Below, in pieces: positions 26,950 through 35,737 of a stretch of 64,000 bases of DNA; the stretch's first letter is position 1, and every line of letters starts with the position of its first letter. This DNA comes from an uncultured Bacteroidales bacterium. GTDB lineage: Bacteria; Bacteroidota; Bacteroidia; Bacteroidales; UBA932. The stretch lies in NCBI GenBank assembly GCA_900318015.1, contig ONJB01000009.1, forward strand, positions 1-64,000, given 5' to 3'. Position numbers and translations under genes: made by a program. The notes under the pieces are model-generated. The model was not told the DNA's origin. It searched no databases and saw only the letters and a list, made by a program, of their open reading frames with translations.

Positions 26950-27519
26950 TTATGCGGGGTTTGCGCCGGCGATTTTCGCCAGCGTGTCGTTGAGGATCTC
27001 TTTCCGGAGGTCGCTGAGCCAGGCGGAGAAGGCCACCGTATCGAAGGCGTACACCTGGTTCAGGGCGTATTCATTATCGGACCAGGTGTCCAGCGGGGAT
27101 TCGTTGTGCTGGATCAGGGCCTCGAGTTTGTCCAGGGACTTGTAGATCTTTGCTTCCACGGTTTCCTGGGCGTCCATTTCCCGGAACAGGGCCGTCAGTT
27201 CCGCGGACACCTCCGGCGGGAGCGAGCGGACCCATCGGCCCAGCAGGGAATCTTCGACGTCGCGGTCGGCGTCCGTCTTGACGAAGGTGGGGATGTCGCC
27301 CGTGAAACACTCGCCGAGGTCATGGATCAGACACATCCGCACGACCTTGTCCATGTCGGCTTCCGGAAACTCGCCCTTGAGCAGCAGGGCCATCAGCGAG
27401 ATCCGCCAGCTGTGCTCGGCGACGCTCTCGGTGCGTCTTTTCGTGGTGGTGCAGTGCCGGGGCGTGTCTTTCAGGCGCTCGGCGACGTGGAGGATGTCCA
27501 GGAATTCCCGCGGGGTCAT
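26950..27519 (-). CDS. HD-domain phosphohydrolase (YfbR/HDDC2-like)
   Basis: 189 aa. HD metal motif: H in ESVAEHSWRISLMALLL, HD in MCLIHDLGECFTGDIPTF and a later Asp, the arrangement of 5'-deoxynucleotidases of the YfbR type. Predicted to dephosphorylate deoxynucleoside monophosphates in the cytoplasm; substrate choice is inference. Although it runs into the GH43 gene with a 4-nt gap, it has no functional link to glycan breakdown. Confidence 0.88.
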   Translation of the reverse strand: MTPREFLDILHVAERLKDTPRHCTTTKRRTESVAEHSWRISLMALLLKGEFPEADMDKVVRMCLIHDLGECFTGDIPTFVKTDADRDVEDSLLGRWVRSLPPEVSAELTALFREMDAQETVEAKIYKSLDKLEALIQHNESPLDTWSDNEYALNQVYAFDTVAFSAWLSDLRKEILNDTLAKIAGANPA

Positions 27520-27591
27520 GGGTCGATGTGTTTGTGCGCTTAAAGGTAGTCAATCGACCGTCAAATATCAAGAGTTGACGGAATTTATCGC

Positions 27592-27599
27592 TATATTTG
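27592..27599 (+). promoter_or_regulatory. -7 box immediately before the C1 peptidase
   Basis: TATATTTG ends 4 nt before the ATG at 27604, implying a leaderless or nearly leaderless transcript. No perfect -33 box at 19-21 nt. Confidence 0.55.
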
Positions 27600-27603
27600 T
27601 CCT

Positions 27604-28725
27604 ATGAAAAAGCTTCTGATTATCCTTTCTTCCGGCCTCCTGGCCTGGACCGCCTCGGCCCAGCAGGGCCAAACCTTCCGGACCGTCCTTGAGCTCCCGG
27701 TCACCAGCGTGAAAAACCAGTATCGCAGCGGAACGTGCTGGGACTATGCGACCCTGGGTTTCTTCGAGAGTGAGATCCTCCGCAAGACGGGAAAGACCTA
27801 CGACCTGTGCGAAATGTTCGTGGTCAACAAGGACTATATGGACTGCGCCACCCATTATGTGCGGATGCACGGATACAGCCAGATCTCGGAAGGAGGATCC
27901 TGCGACGATGTCCTGGAAGTGATCCGCCGTCACGGGATCTGTCCCGAGGACGCCATGCCTGCGCCGGGTTCGCTGACCGGGGACCCCTATGCCAATTTCA
28001 AAGTCTTTTTCCCCGAGTTGGAGCGCATGGTCAGCGGTATTGTCTGGCAGGACGGGAAACCGGAACTGAACCGTTTTACGACAGAGGAGCAGGCGCCCTT
28101 GCGGAACAAGGAACCGAAGCTGCACTGGAAGGACAGTGTCCAGTCCCTCATCGACCGGTATGTGGGCCGATGCCCGGAGTCCTTTGTCTATGAAGGGGTT
28201 ACTTATACGCCCCAGTCATTCGCCGCGAGCCTGGGACTGGACCTGGACGATTATGTGAGCCTGACGAGCTATACGCATCATCCGTTCAACCAGTGGTTTG
28301 TCATCGAGGCTCCCTACAAGTGGCGGCTCAAGCCCAGCTACAACATTCCGATCGACCGGCTGATGGACGCGGTCGACCGGGCGCTGGACGCCGGCTACAC
28401 GGTCGCCTGGGGCGGCGACGTATCCGGCGACTTCTCCCGTCCGACGGGCGTGGCGGCATTGCTGGACGGCGTCATCCCCACGCAGGAGATGCGCCAGGAA
28501 CAGTGGGATGATTGGCGGTTCACGTACGACCACGTCATGCTCATCTACGGCAAGGCCGTCGACGGGCAGGGGAAGCCCTATTACCTGGTGAAAAACTCCT
28601 GGGGTACCAACAATGCTTACCAGGGGACCTGGTACATGTCGCGTGATTACATCGCCCTCAACACGACCTACATCTTCCTCAACCGCCACGCGCTGCCGAA
28701 AGCCCTCCGCAAGGAGTTGAAATAA
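27604..28725 (+). CDS. Exported papain-fold peptidase, bleomycin hydrolase/PepC-like (C1)
   Basis: 373 aa, signal peptide MKKLLIILSSGLLAWTASA. Catalytic residues: oxyanion Gln39 and Cys45 in NQYRSGTCWDYATLGFFESE, His in FTYDHVMLIYG, Asn in LVKNSWGTNN. The length and the GGSCDDVLEVIRRHG block match C1B aminopeptidase C-like proteins, but the export signal is a Bacteroidota feature not found in cytoplasmic bleomycin hydrolases. Probably processes peptides in the periplasm. Followed 18 nt later by a peroxidase gene. Confidence 0.92.
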   Translation: MKKLLIILSSGLLAWTASAQQGQTFRTVLELPVTSVKNQYRSGTCWDYATLGFFESEILRKTGKTYDLCEMFVVNKDYMDCATHYVRMHGYSQISEGGSCDDVLEVIRRHGICPEDAMPAPGSLTGDPYANFKVFFPELERMVSGIVWQDGKPELNRFTTEEQAPLRNKEPKLHWKDSVQSLIDRYVGRCPESFVYEGVTYTPQSFAASLGLDLDDYVSLTSYTHHPFNQWFVIEAPYKWRLKPSYNIPIDRLMDAVDRALDAGYTVAWGGDVSGDFSRPTGVAALLDGVIPTQEMRQEQWDDWRFTYDHVMLIYGKAVDGQGKPYYLVKNSWGTNNAYQGTWYMSRDYIALNTTYIFLNRHALPKALRKELK

Positions 28726-28730
28726 TCTTG

Positions 28731-28738
28731 TAACTTTG
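28731..28738 (+). promoter_or_regulatory. -7 box immediately before the glutathione peroxidase gene
   Basis: TAACTTTG ends 5 nt before the ATG at 28744; near-leaderless arrangement. No clear -33 box. Confidence 0.55.
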
Positions 28739-28743
28739 CATCC

Positions 28744-29346
28744 ATGAAGAAGATACTCATTTTCCTTGCCACCATCTGCGCCATCGCCTGCACCGGCGGC
28801 AAGACCACCATCTATGATTTCACCGCCGAGTCCAACGCCGGTGAACAAGTGAATTTCAAGGACTACAAGGGCAAGGTCCTGCTCGTTGTGAACACCGCCT
28901 CCAAATGCGGTTTCACGCCCCAGTACGACGGACTGGAGGCCCTTTACAAGAAGTACAAGGACCAGGGCTTCGTGGTCATCGGCTTCCCCTGCGACCAGTT
29001 CGGTCACCAGGAACCCGGTACCAACGCGGAAATCGAGGAGTTCTGCCGCATGAACCACGGCGTCACCTTCCCGCTCATGGCGAAGTCCGACGTAAACGGC
29101 GAGAACGCCAACGTCATCTTCAAGTGGCTGTACACCGAGAAGCCGTTCGCCGGCTTCGGGGACAGCGACCGGGGTAAGTTCATGGACGGCATGCTCGCCC
29201 GGAACGATCCCGACTATGCCTCCAACCCGGACATCAAGTGGAACTTCACCAAGTTCCTCGTGGACCGCAAGGGCAACGTCGTCGCCCGGTTCGAGCCGGT
29301 GGTCACCCCGGAGGACCTGGAGGACGAGATCGAAGACCTCCTCTAG
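28744..29346 (+). CDS. Glutathione peroxidase family lipoprotein
   Basis: 200 aa thiol peroxidase. Lipobox at IFLATICAIAC (Cys16), so probably membrane-anchored in the periplasm. Peroxidatic Cys55 in NTASKCGFTPQYDGLEALY; FPCDQFGHQEPGTNAEIEEFC supplies the Gln and resolving-type Cys; WNFTKFLVDRKGNVVARF supplies the Trp/Asn. Cys rather than selenocysteine suggests thioredoxin-type reductant. Stop overlaps the convergent GH54 stop (CTAG, 29343-29346). Confidence 0.94.
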   Translation: MKKILIFLATICAIACTGGKTTIYDFTAESNAGEQVNFKDYKGKVLLVVNTASKCGFTPQYDGLEALYKKYKDQGFVVIGFPCDQFGHQEPGTNAEIEEFCRMNHGVTFPLMAKSDVNGENANVIFKWLYTEKPFAGFGDSDRGKFMDGMLARNDPDYASNPDIKWNFTKFLVDRKGNVVARFEPVVTPEDLEDEIEDLL

Positions 29347-31829
29347 CGGTTATCCTGATTCGGAGTTCCCGGCGTGGGAGCGGTTGTCTGACGGAAGTCG
29401 GTGCAGAGCGCATCGGCGTCGTTTCCGTCGGGCCAGCGGATGATGCAAACCGGCGGCGGAACGGTGCCCTTGGGCATCCGGGCGAGCTGGAAGGGCGACA
29501 GGGCCCGGGGCACCACCGCGATGCAGCCTCCACCTTGCTGGTTCCCCTCTAACGTCGCCAGTTCGGGGCTGGCAATCGTCCCGTTCGCGCTGGAGTTGCT
29601 CTGCTGCGAACCGTACACGACGGCGTCCAGGATGACGCCGGTGGCGGGATCGACCAGGGCGACGGACCCGGCGGTGGGGGAGAGCGCGTAGCGATAAGTC
29701 AGGCCGACATCCGGTTTTCCGGTGGCATACAGGCCCTCCGGTTCAGCCGTGAAAGGCTGCAGGGCATCGCCGCTTTCGTGGGCGAACCGGGTGGCGGGTT
29801 CGAAGCGGACGCCCGTTCCTGGGCTGGACACGTCCACACTCTCCGCATGGTCCTTTTGCAGCGGGGCGGCCAATTCCACGTGCCCCAGTTCGGGCGGGGT
29901 GGGCGGCGTCGGTTCGCCGAACCGACGGATGCGTTTCCGCGCCGAGACCAGCACGTTCTTGACGACGGCGATTTCCTTGCGGTCGCCGGTGTCAATGGTA
30001 ATCTCCTGACCGGCAACCAGATCCGCTGTCGTATCGATGAAGAGGGTGTTGTCGCCTGCCTTCGCAGGCCTGGCCAGATTGGTTTGCGTGGCGGGCGTAC
30101 CCACCTCGGTTACCGTGACGAGTTCATAGGAGCCGCCCAGGCCGATGCCGAGTTTCTGCCCGGCCGCGATGCCGTCGACGGACGTCGCCGGGAGGACGTT
30201 CGTGCCGGCCGGGAAGGTGAGAATGGGCCCGGTGGATACCGGGATGAAGAGCGTCGTCGGGGCCGGCACGGCTTCCGGGGCCTGCTTCAGCAGCAGGAAG
30301 CCGCCGGCGGCGAGCCGGGTGCCTTCCGGCAGCGTCAGCGCGCGGACGGAGGCCTGGCCGCTCCGGCGCACGACGAGTTCCAGGCCGGAAAGATCGGCCT
30401 CTTCGGACCCGGCGTTGTACAGCTCGACGAACGGCTCGAGGCCTTCGCCCGCCAGGGCGAGTTCATTGACCTTGACCGCCTCGGCGCTGCGGATGCGGCT
30501 GCCGATGGCGAGCTCGCCGCCTTTCCAGGCCGCGGAGAAACCCGCCCATCCGGCGGAGCGTCCTTCCGGCGCAGCGAGCGTGAACATGGCTGTGACCTGC
30601 TCGCCCGGAGCGACCGTTGAAGGAAGGGTTTCTCCTTCCGAAATGGACCAACCTTCAGGGAGGGAAGGCAGGATGGACAGGTCCTTGACGGGCTTTCCCA
30701 GCGTATTTTCGAAGAAAACGCCGACCTGGGCGCTCCCGCCTGGGGTGAAGGTGGTGATGCGGGAGAGGCTCAGCGGATAGGCGCTGTATCCCGCCCTGGC
30801 GATATTCTTCTGCACGGCGGCGATGGCCTCTTCGGTGGGATATCCCACGGTCATGACGCCCTCGAAGAAGGTGCCGGCGGATCCGTTTCCATTGTCGCCG
30901 CCGTTGCCCATCAGCATGCCGCCTTTCTTGTGCATCGGGTAGTAGGTATCTTTTCCTTCCTTGCTGTGGGGGCGCGGACCGCTGTAGAAGACGGTCAGGG
31001 TGTCGGAGGAAGCATCGGCGCCGCGGAGGTCCCACTGGTTTCCGCCGCCGCCGTTCACGAACACCGACACGAAGCGCCAGTCCGTGATGGACGGGACGTC
31101 GTTCTGTTTGGGGTCATAGCCCGAGAACAGGCCGGCTTCCATGTCGGACATGATCCAGGGACCTTCGCCGTTGCCGCGGCCCCAGGCGGTGGAGGTGCCA
31201 TAGTAGGTGGTCTCCATCGTGCCGGTGCCCACGGCGCGGCCGTTGGTCGAGGAATTGCCGTAGTCGAAGCAGCAGCCGCTGTCGTAATGGTTTCCGTCGA
31301 TGACATAGTACATCCCCTCCGGCTCGTCGTCCACGGCGAGACCGCGGGCGTCGTTGCAGCGGTAGCCCATGCCGGGCATGACATAGGCTCCGTAGACCTT
31401 CTGCCCGCCGAGGAGGGCGGGGGCCATGTCGGCGATGGAGCGGGTGTTGAAACCGCCCTTGTCCGGTCCCTGGAACGTTCCCGGAGGCGCCGGCAGCAGG
31501 TCATTGCCCATCCCGGATTGGTCGTAAATCACCGAGATGTAGCACACGGAGCCTTTGCAAAAGGCGTCCTGCGCCGCGGCATCGGCGATACCGTTCTTTC
31601 CGGCATAGATGTCCAGCGCCGCACCGTCGCTTTCGCGGACCACCTGATACAGCGGGCCGCTGTACTTGGAATAGAGCAGGCGCGTAGTACTATGGGCGGT
31701 GACGCAAGGCGTGCCGCCTTTCCGATAAATGTCGCAGGGACCTTCCCGGAACCCGGCGAGACGGTTGCAGGCAAGGATCGCCCCGAGAAGCACTAGGCAT
31801 GAGGCAGAGGAGAAGAGAATCTTTTTCAT
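29343..31829 (-). CDS. GH54-type arabinofuranosidase with NEW3-like and lamin-tail-like domains
   Basis: About 828 aa lipoprotein (MKKILFSSASCLVLLGAILAC). Residues about 27-345 match the GH54 alpha-L-arabinofuranosidase B catalytic domain: GPCDIYRKGGTPCVTAHSTTRLLYS, GPLYQVVRESDGAALDI, CCFDYGNSSTN. Then a NEW3-like beta-sandwich (about 350-435), a lamin-tail-like domain (VKVNELALAGEGLEPFVELYNAGSEEADLSGLELVV) and an Ala/Pro-rich C-terminus. No CBM42 arabinose-binding module is apparent. Expected to release arabinofuranosyl side chains at the cell surface. ATG 31829 chosen because it starts the lipoprotein signal. Confidence 0.88.
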   Translation of the reverse strand: MKKILFSSASCLVLLGAILACNRLAGFREGPCDIYRKGGTPCVTAHSTTRLLYSKYSGPLYQVVRESDGAALDIYAGKNGIADAAAQDAFCKGSVCYISVIYDQSGMGNDLLPAPPGTFQGPDKGGFNTRSIADMAPALLGGQKVYGAYVMPGMGYRCNDARGLAVDDEPEGMYYVIDGNHYDSGCCFDYGNSSTNGRAVGTGTMETTYYGTSTAWGRGNGEGPWIMSDMEAGLFSGYDPKQNDVPSITDWRFVSVFVNGGGGNQWDLRGADASSDTLTVFYSGPRPHSKEGKDTYYPMHKKGGMLMGNGGDNGNGSAGTFFEGVMTVGYPTEEAIAAVQKNIARAGYSAYPLSLSRITTFTPGGSAQVGVFFENTLGKPVKDLSILPSLPEGWSISEGETLPSTVAPGEQVTAMFTLAAPEGRSAGWAGFSAAWKGGELAIGSRIRSAEAVKVNELALAGEGLEPFVELYNAGSEEADLSGLELVVRRSGQASVRALTLPEGTRLAAGGFLLLKQAPEAVPAPTTLFIPVSTGPILTFPAGTNVLPATSVDGIAAGQKLGIGLGGSYELVTVTEVGTPATQTNLARPAKAGDNTLFIDTTADLVAGQEITIDTGDRKEIAVVKNVLVSARKRIRRFGEPTPPTPPELGHVELAAPLQKDHAESVDVSSPGTGVRFEPATRFAHESGDALQPFTAEPEGLYATGKPDVGLTYRYALSPTAGSVALVDPATGVILDAVVYGSQQSNSSANGTIASPELATLEGNQQGGGCIAVVPRALSPFQLARMPKGTVPPPVCIIRWPDGNDADALCTDFRQTTAPTPGTPNQDNR

Positions 31830-31903
31830 CGTTTCAGGGGGATTGTTCTGGACCAGAAGCAAATGTAATCATTTTTGTCAAACTGTTTTTAACTTTTTTT
31901 AAT

Positions 31904-31911
31904 TATCTTTG
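31904..31911 (+). promoter_or_regulatory. -7 box of the paaK-like gene
   Basis: TATCTTTG, about 37 nt before the ATG at 31949, in an AT-rich stretch. A TTTG at 31874-31877 is at a poor 26-nt spacing. Confidence 0.55.
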
Positions 31912-31948
31912 CGAAGCCCATTTAGACGAATAAACATCGACCTACGTT

Positions 31949-33256
31949 ATGTCTTACCAGAAGTTCTTCAATCCGGAGGAGTCATTCTCCCGTTCAGAGA
32001 TAGAGGCTTACCAGCTGGAGCGGCTGAAAGCCACCGTCAAGCACTGCATGGATTCGCCTTTCTACAAGGAGCGTTTCCGCCAGGCCGGCCTGACGCCTTC
32101 GGACATCCAGACGCTTGATGACCTTAAGAAGATTCCGTTCACCACCAAGCAGGACCTGCGCGAAACCTATCCTTTCGGCATGGCCGCGGTTCCGCTTGAC
32201 CAGTGCGTCCGCCTGCACTCTTCCAGCGGCACCACCGGCAATCCCACGGTCATCCTGCATACCCAGAAGGACCTGGAAGAATGGGCCAATGCCGTCGCCC
32301 GCTGCCTGTGGATGGTGGGCTGCCGCCCCGAGGACGTGTTCCAGAACACCTCCGGCTACGGGATGTTCACCGGCGGCCTCGGTTTCCAGTACGGCGCCGA
32401 GAAGGTCGGCATGCTGACCGTCCCTGCCGCCGCCGGCAACACCCTCCGCCAGCTCAAGTTCTTCACGGACTTCGGCACCACCGTCGTACACGCCATCCCT
32501 TCTTATGCGGCGCGCCTGTATGAGGTGATGTGCGAGAAGGGAATCGACCCCCGCAAGGACACCAAGCTCCGCACCCTCGTGATCGGCGCCGAGCCGCACT
32601 CCGAGGATACCCGCAAGCGTATCGAGAACATGCTCGGCGTCAAGGCCTACAACTCCTTCGGCATGTCGGAGATGTGCGGCCCCGGCGTCGCCTTCGAGTG
32701 CCCCGAACAAAACGGCATGCACATCTGGGAGGACTACTACATCGTCGAGATCGTCAATCCCGATACCCTCGAACCCGTTCCGGACGGCGAGGTCGGCGAG
32801 CTCGTGCTCACGACCCTCAAGCGCGAGGCGATGCCGCTGCTCCGCTACCGCACGCGCGACCTCACCCGCATCCTGCCGGGCGAGTGCGCCTGCGGGCGCC
32901 ACCACCTCCGCCTCGACCGCATGAAGGGCCGCAGCGACGACATGATCATCCTCAAGGGCGTCAACATCTTCCCGATCCAGATCGAGACCATCCTGATGCA
33001 GTTCCAGGAGCTCGCCTCCGACTACCTCATCACGCTCGAGACCGTGGACGGCAACGACGCCATGACCGTCGACGTGGAGATGAAGGACCTCTTCATCGAC
33101 GACTACAGCAAGCTCCAGGCCCTCACCCGGGAGATCACCCGTCAGCTCCGCGACGAGATTCTCATCACGCCCCGCGTCCGCCTCGTGCCCAAGAACACCC
33201 TCCCCAAGAGCGAGGGCAAGGCCGTCCGGGTCGTCGACACCAGAAAGAAATACTAA
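31949..33256 (+). CDS. paaK: Phenylacetate--CoA ligase
   Basis: ANL-superfamily acyl-CoA synthetase, 435 aa. ATP-binding loop LHSSSGTTGNPTVILHT, YNSFGMSEMCGPGVAFEC, and the hinge YRTRDLTRILPGECACGRHHLRLDRMKGRSDDM with a C-terminal PaaK domain. Activates phenylacetate or a related aryl acid to its CoA thioester. In anaerobic Bacteroidota this gene usually works with aromatic-amino-acid fermentation rather than aerobic phenylacetate breakdown; no paa ring-oxidation genes are nearby. Followed by an ACT protein 15 nt away. Confidence 0.95.
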   Translation: MSYQKFFNPEESFSRSEIEAYQLERLKATVKHCMDSPFYKERFRQAGLTPSDIQTLDDLKKIPFTTKQDLRETYPFGMAAVPLDQCVRLHSSSGTTGNPTVILHTQKDLEEWANAVARCLWMVGCRPEDVFQNTSGYGMFTGGLGFQYGAEKVGMLTVPAAAGNTLRQLKFFTDFGTTVVHAIPSYAARLYEVMCEKGIDPRKDTKLRTLVIGAEPHSEDTRKRIENMLGVKAYNSFGMSEMCGPGVAFECPEQNGMHIWEDYYIVEIVNPDTLEPVPDGEVGELVLTTLKREAMPLLRYRTRDLTRILPGECACGRHHLRLDRMKGRSDDMIILKGVNIFPIQIETILMQFQELASDYLITLETVDGNDAMTVDVEMKDLFIDDYSKLQALTREITRQLRDEILITPRVRLVPKNTLPKSEGKAVRVVDTRKKY

Positions 33257-33271
33257 AACAGCCGCATAACC

Positions 33272-33700
33272 ATGACCGTCCATCAATTATCCGTCTTCAT
33301 CGAGAACAAGTCCGGCGCCCTCGTCCGGGTGCTCCGGCTGCTCAAGCAGGAGAATATCCAGCTGATCGCCTCCACCATCGCCGACACCGCCGACTTCGGC
33401 ATCTTCCGCATCATCTGCTCCGAGCCTGAAAAGGCTTGCAGCGTCCTCAAGGAAGCCGGTGTCGCCGTCTCGCTGTGCGAGGTGTTCGCCGTCGAACTCG
33501 ACGACCGTCCCGGCAAGGCCGCCGACGCCATCGAGATCTTCGCCAGCGAAGGCATCAGCATCGCCTACCTGTACTCCTTCCTGCTGAACGGAAAGGGCGT
33601 CCTCATCTTCCGCACGGACAATGCCGAAAAGGCCGCGGAGGTCATCGCCTCCAACGGCCTCAGCGTCATCGAGGAGAAGGACCTCTCCCGGCTGCTGTAG
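33272..33700 (+). CDS. Tandem ACT-domain regulatory protein
   Basis: 142 aa made of two ACT domains (about 1-68 and 72-140): LSVFIENKSGALVRVLRLLKQENIQLIAST, and FAVELDDRPGKAADAIEIFASEGISIAYLYSF. Small amino-acid-binding proteins of this type commonly sit beside paaK in Bacteroidota, presumably sensing aromatic or branched amino acids. Cotranscribed with paaK from the spacing. Confidence 0.92.
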   Translation: MTVHQLSVFIENKSGALVRVLRLLKQENIQLIASTIADTADFGIFRIICSEPEKACSVLKEAGVAVSLCEVFAVELDDRPGKAADAIEIFASEGISIAYLYSFLLNGKGVLIFRTDNAEKAAEVIASNGLSVIEEKDLSRLL

Positions 33701-33724
33701 GGTCTTATTTCATTCGAGAAGAAT

Positions 33725-34399
33725 TTACCAGACGAAAGGGATTACTTTGTACTTCACCTTCCGCTTGTACTCCTTGTAACCCTCCAGCCCTTCTTCCAGG
33801 ACTATCTCTTCATTCTTGATCCGCTTGGCGATCAGCGGAATATACAGCAACATGATCAGGAAAGAGAGGGGAGAGGCCAGCACCAGGGGCATGGCCAGGA
33901 ACAGGACGGTCGTGGCCATGTACATCGGGTGCCGGACGACTCCATATAACCCCGTGTCGATGACCTTCTGATTTTCCTGCACCTCGATGGTCCGGGACAG
34001 GAAGGTGTTCTCCCGCAAAACCTCCGCGTAGAGCAGATAGCAGACCAGGAAGAGTCCTGCCGATACCCAAACGGCCCAGTCCGGCAGCACGCACCAGCCA
34101 AAACGCCAATTGAGGCCCGCCACGACGAACGCGGCGACAAACAGGAGGCCGCTGAGTTTCACGACCGTCTGCTGCTCCTTCTCTTCTTCTTTGGCGTTCA
34201 GCCGCTTGCGAAGCAGGTCCGGATTCTTCGCCATCATGACGAGGCCGGCGCAGAACATCGGCACGAACAGAATGCCCATCAGCAGCCAGCCTTGCCAATA
34301 CCGAAGCGAACCCGCCGGCAGGAAAAGCAGCAGGCCGATGACGACAACCCCGAGCAGAAACTTGCCGAGGGCTTGCAGGAAGAGTCCATTCTTGTCCAT
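33725..34399 (-). CDS. Isoprenylcysteine carboxyl methyltransferase family membrane protein
   Basis: 224 aa with about 5 transmembrane helices and the C-terminal ICMT/PEMT SAM-binding block: TGLYGVVRHPMYMATTVLFLAMPLVL and a distal NEEIVLEEGLEGYKEYKRKVKYKVIPFVW. Integral inner-membrane methyltransferase of unknown substrate; bacteria lack prenylated proteins so the family name does not give the function. Starts 9 nt upstream in transcription order of nothing obvious; the GNAT gene lies behind it on the same strand. Confidence 0.9.
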   Translation of the reverse strand: MDKNGLFLQALGKFLLGVVVIGLLLFLPAGSLRYWQGWLLMGILFVPMFCAGLVMMAKNPDLLRKRLNAKEEEKEQQTVVKLSGLLFVAAFVVAGLNWRFGWCVLPDWAVWVSAGLFLVCYLLYAEVLRENTFLSRTIEVQENQKVIDTGLYGVVRHPMYMATTVLFLAMPLVLASPLSFLIMLLYIPLIAKRIKNEEIVLEEGLEGYKEYKRKVKYKVIPFVW

Positions 34400-34407
34400 G
34401 GTTGTAT

Positions 34408-34890
34408 TTAATTCTGAATTGTGCAGACCATCAAATACTCCTCCTCGGTTTCTTTCAGCACCTTGAATCCTGCCTTCAGATACATTCCGAATGCATAATT
34501 CGCCTTCTGAACCGACAGGGAGACCTGCGGATAACCGTTCCGCCGCAACAGCAGAAGCATCTCCCGGAGCAATTCCGTTCCGATGCCCTGGCCGCGATAG
34601 TCTTTATAGAGGGAGATGGCCAATGAAGGGATGCCTTCGGCGATATGGCCATAGTCGTTCATGACCCGTGTCCAGACGGCCCCGACGACTATCCCGTCGA
34701 CCTCCGCCACCAGGCATCGGTCATCGGCCTTCATCCCGAAATCCCGGACATACACCTGCAGGCCCTCGTTCTCGATGATGGATCTGGGCGGTGCCGGAAC
34801 GCCTTCCGGTATGAAGATGGCCTCATACAGGAAGTCATTCAGCAGGGGAATCTCCTCGGAGCGTATCTCTCGGATTACGGATTGCTTCAT
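34408..34890 (-). CDS. GNAT family N-acetyltransferase
   Basis: 160 aa from ATG 34890 (MKQSVIREIRSEEIPLLNDFLYEA). Acetyl-CoA-binding motif A YKDYRGQGIGTELLREMLLLLRRNGYPQVSLSV, followed by NYAFGMYLKAGFKVL. Substrate unknown. The longer open frame upstream runs through a terminator-like repeat and is not protein-like. A TATCTTCG box lies 4 nt before the ATG. Confidence 0.9.
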   Translation of the reverse strand: MKQSVIREIRSEEIPLLNDFLYEAIFIPEGVPAPPRSIIENEGLQVYVRDFGMKADDRCLVAEVDGIVVGAVWTRVMNDYGHIAEGIPSLAISLYKDYRGQGIGTELLREMLLLLRRNGYPQVSLSVQKANYAFGMYLKAGFKVLKETEEEYLMVCTIQN

Positions 34891-34944
34891 GGAACGAAGA
34901 TAGCCACATTCGGCCATATCTCCAAAGCGTCCTTTCTGTGAAGA

Positions 34945-34980
34945 CGAAAAAGCCAGCCCTAAGGCTGGCCTGTTTAGTAG
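34945..34980. repeat. Terminator-like direct repeat, copy 1
   Basis: 36 nt beginning CGAAAAAGCCAGCC and ending GGCTGGCCTGTTTAGTAG: a 7-bp stem (GCCAGCC/GGCTGGC) with a 4-nt loop. A near-identical 37-nt copy lies at 36155-36191, directly before tRNA-fMet copy 1. Everything between them is the AbiEii/DUF6922 cassette. From 34981 to 35128 I see no gene. Confidence 0.85.
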
Positions 34981-35128
34981 ACCAAACACATAAATTCTCG
35001 AACCTTCTAGAAGACATCCGGAAGGTGGATAGATTTGCGCAATATATTGAAAGTCAGGAAAATGGGAATTTGACGGAAATGGAGGGCTCACAAATGAAGT
35101 CCTCCAAAATGTGAAAATAGCTACACTT

Positions 35129-35737
35129 TTAAAGACCGATTACAGCCTCGCGAATCCGCGTTTTTACGTCTTCCCAATCCGTCTCCTCGAACATGAAGGG
35201 CATGGGGTCGGATTCGGCGTCTTCGAAGTAGGTGAGGCTTTTCATAGCGATGAAGAGAGTGCCGTCCGGATACTTCTGCATGTAGAGTTCCAAAAGCTCT
35301 TGCAAAGTGAACGAGCGGAGTAATATGTCGATATCAATGAAATCCTTTTTCGTACCTCTGCCGATGACCGCCGCAATCTTCATCGCGGCAATGTCCTTGA
35401 TGCTCGCAAGGGTAATGCCGGAATCAACGACCGGCTCTTCGATCCAGGAATACCGGTAATTGACGAAATCGACCTTGACCCCATCGACCAGATAGATGTG
35501 GATGTTCTTGGATTCCTTGACGACGCTGACCCGATGGGATTCCTCCAGGGCTTCCCTGATTTCCAGCGGGTCCGTCTCAATCGTTCCGAAAAGGTCCAGG
35601 TCGACGGATTTCCGATGCCCCAACTGAAGCGCCAGGGCCGTACCGCCGACAAGACGGAGACCTTGGAACATCGGCATAGACTGCAGCGACTTCAGAAGTT
35701 GCAGTGTTTCGGGTTCGATTGTCTGGTATTGTAGCAT
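35129..35737 (-). CDS. AbiEii/AbiGii-type nucleotidyltransferase toxin
   Basis: 202 aa. Nucleotidyltransferase fold: LRLVGGTALALQLGHRKSVDLDLFGTIE gives the GG...DxD active site, with KVDFVNYRYSWIEEP and LASIKDIAAMKIAAVIGRGTKKDFIDIDILL, the latter a conserved block of AbiEii-like proteins. Known AbiEii toxins transfer nucleotides to tRNA; whether this one does is untested. Its start overlaps the end of the upstream DUF6922 gene by 46 nt, the usual antitoxin-toxin order. Confidence 0.9.
   Translation of the reverse strand: MLQYQTIEPETLQLLKSLQSMPMFQGLRLVGGTALALQLGHRKSVDLDLFGTIETDPLEIREALEESHRVSVVKESKNIHIYLVDGVKVDFVNYRYSWIEEPVVDSGITLASIKDIAAMKIAAVIGRGTKKDFIDIDILLRSFTLQELLELYMQKYPDGTLFIAMKSLTYFEDAESDPMPFMFEETDWEDVKTRIREAVIGL

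Noticed and set aside
34981..35128. Possible decayed tRNA after terminator copy 1 (TCTCGAACCT resembles a T-loop)
   Set aside because: No T-stem or acceptor-stem pairing can be formed around it; a 10-nt match is weak.
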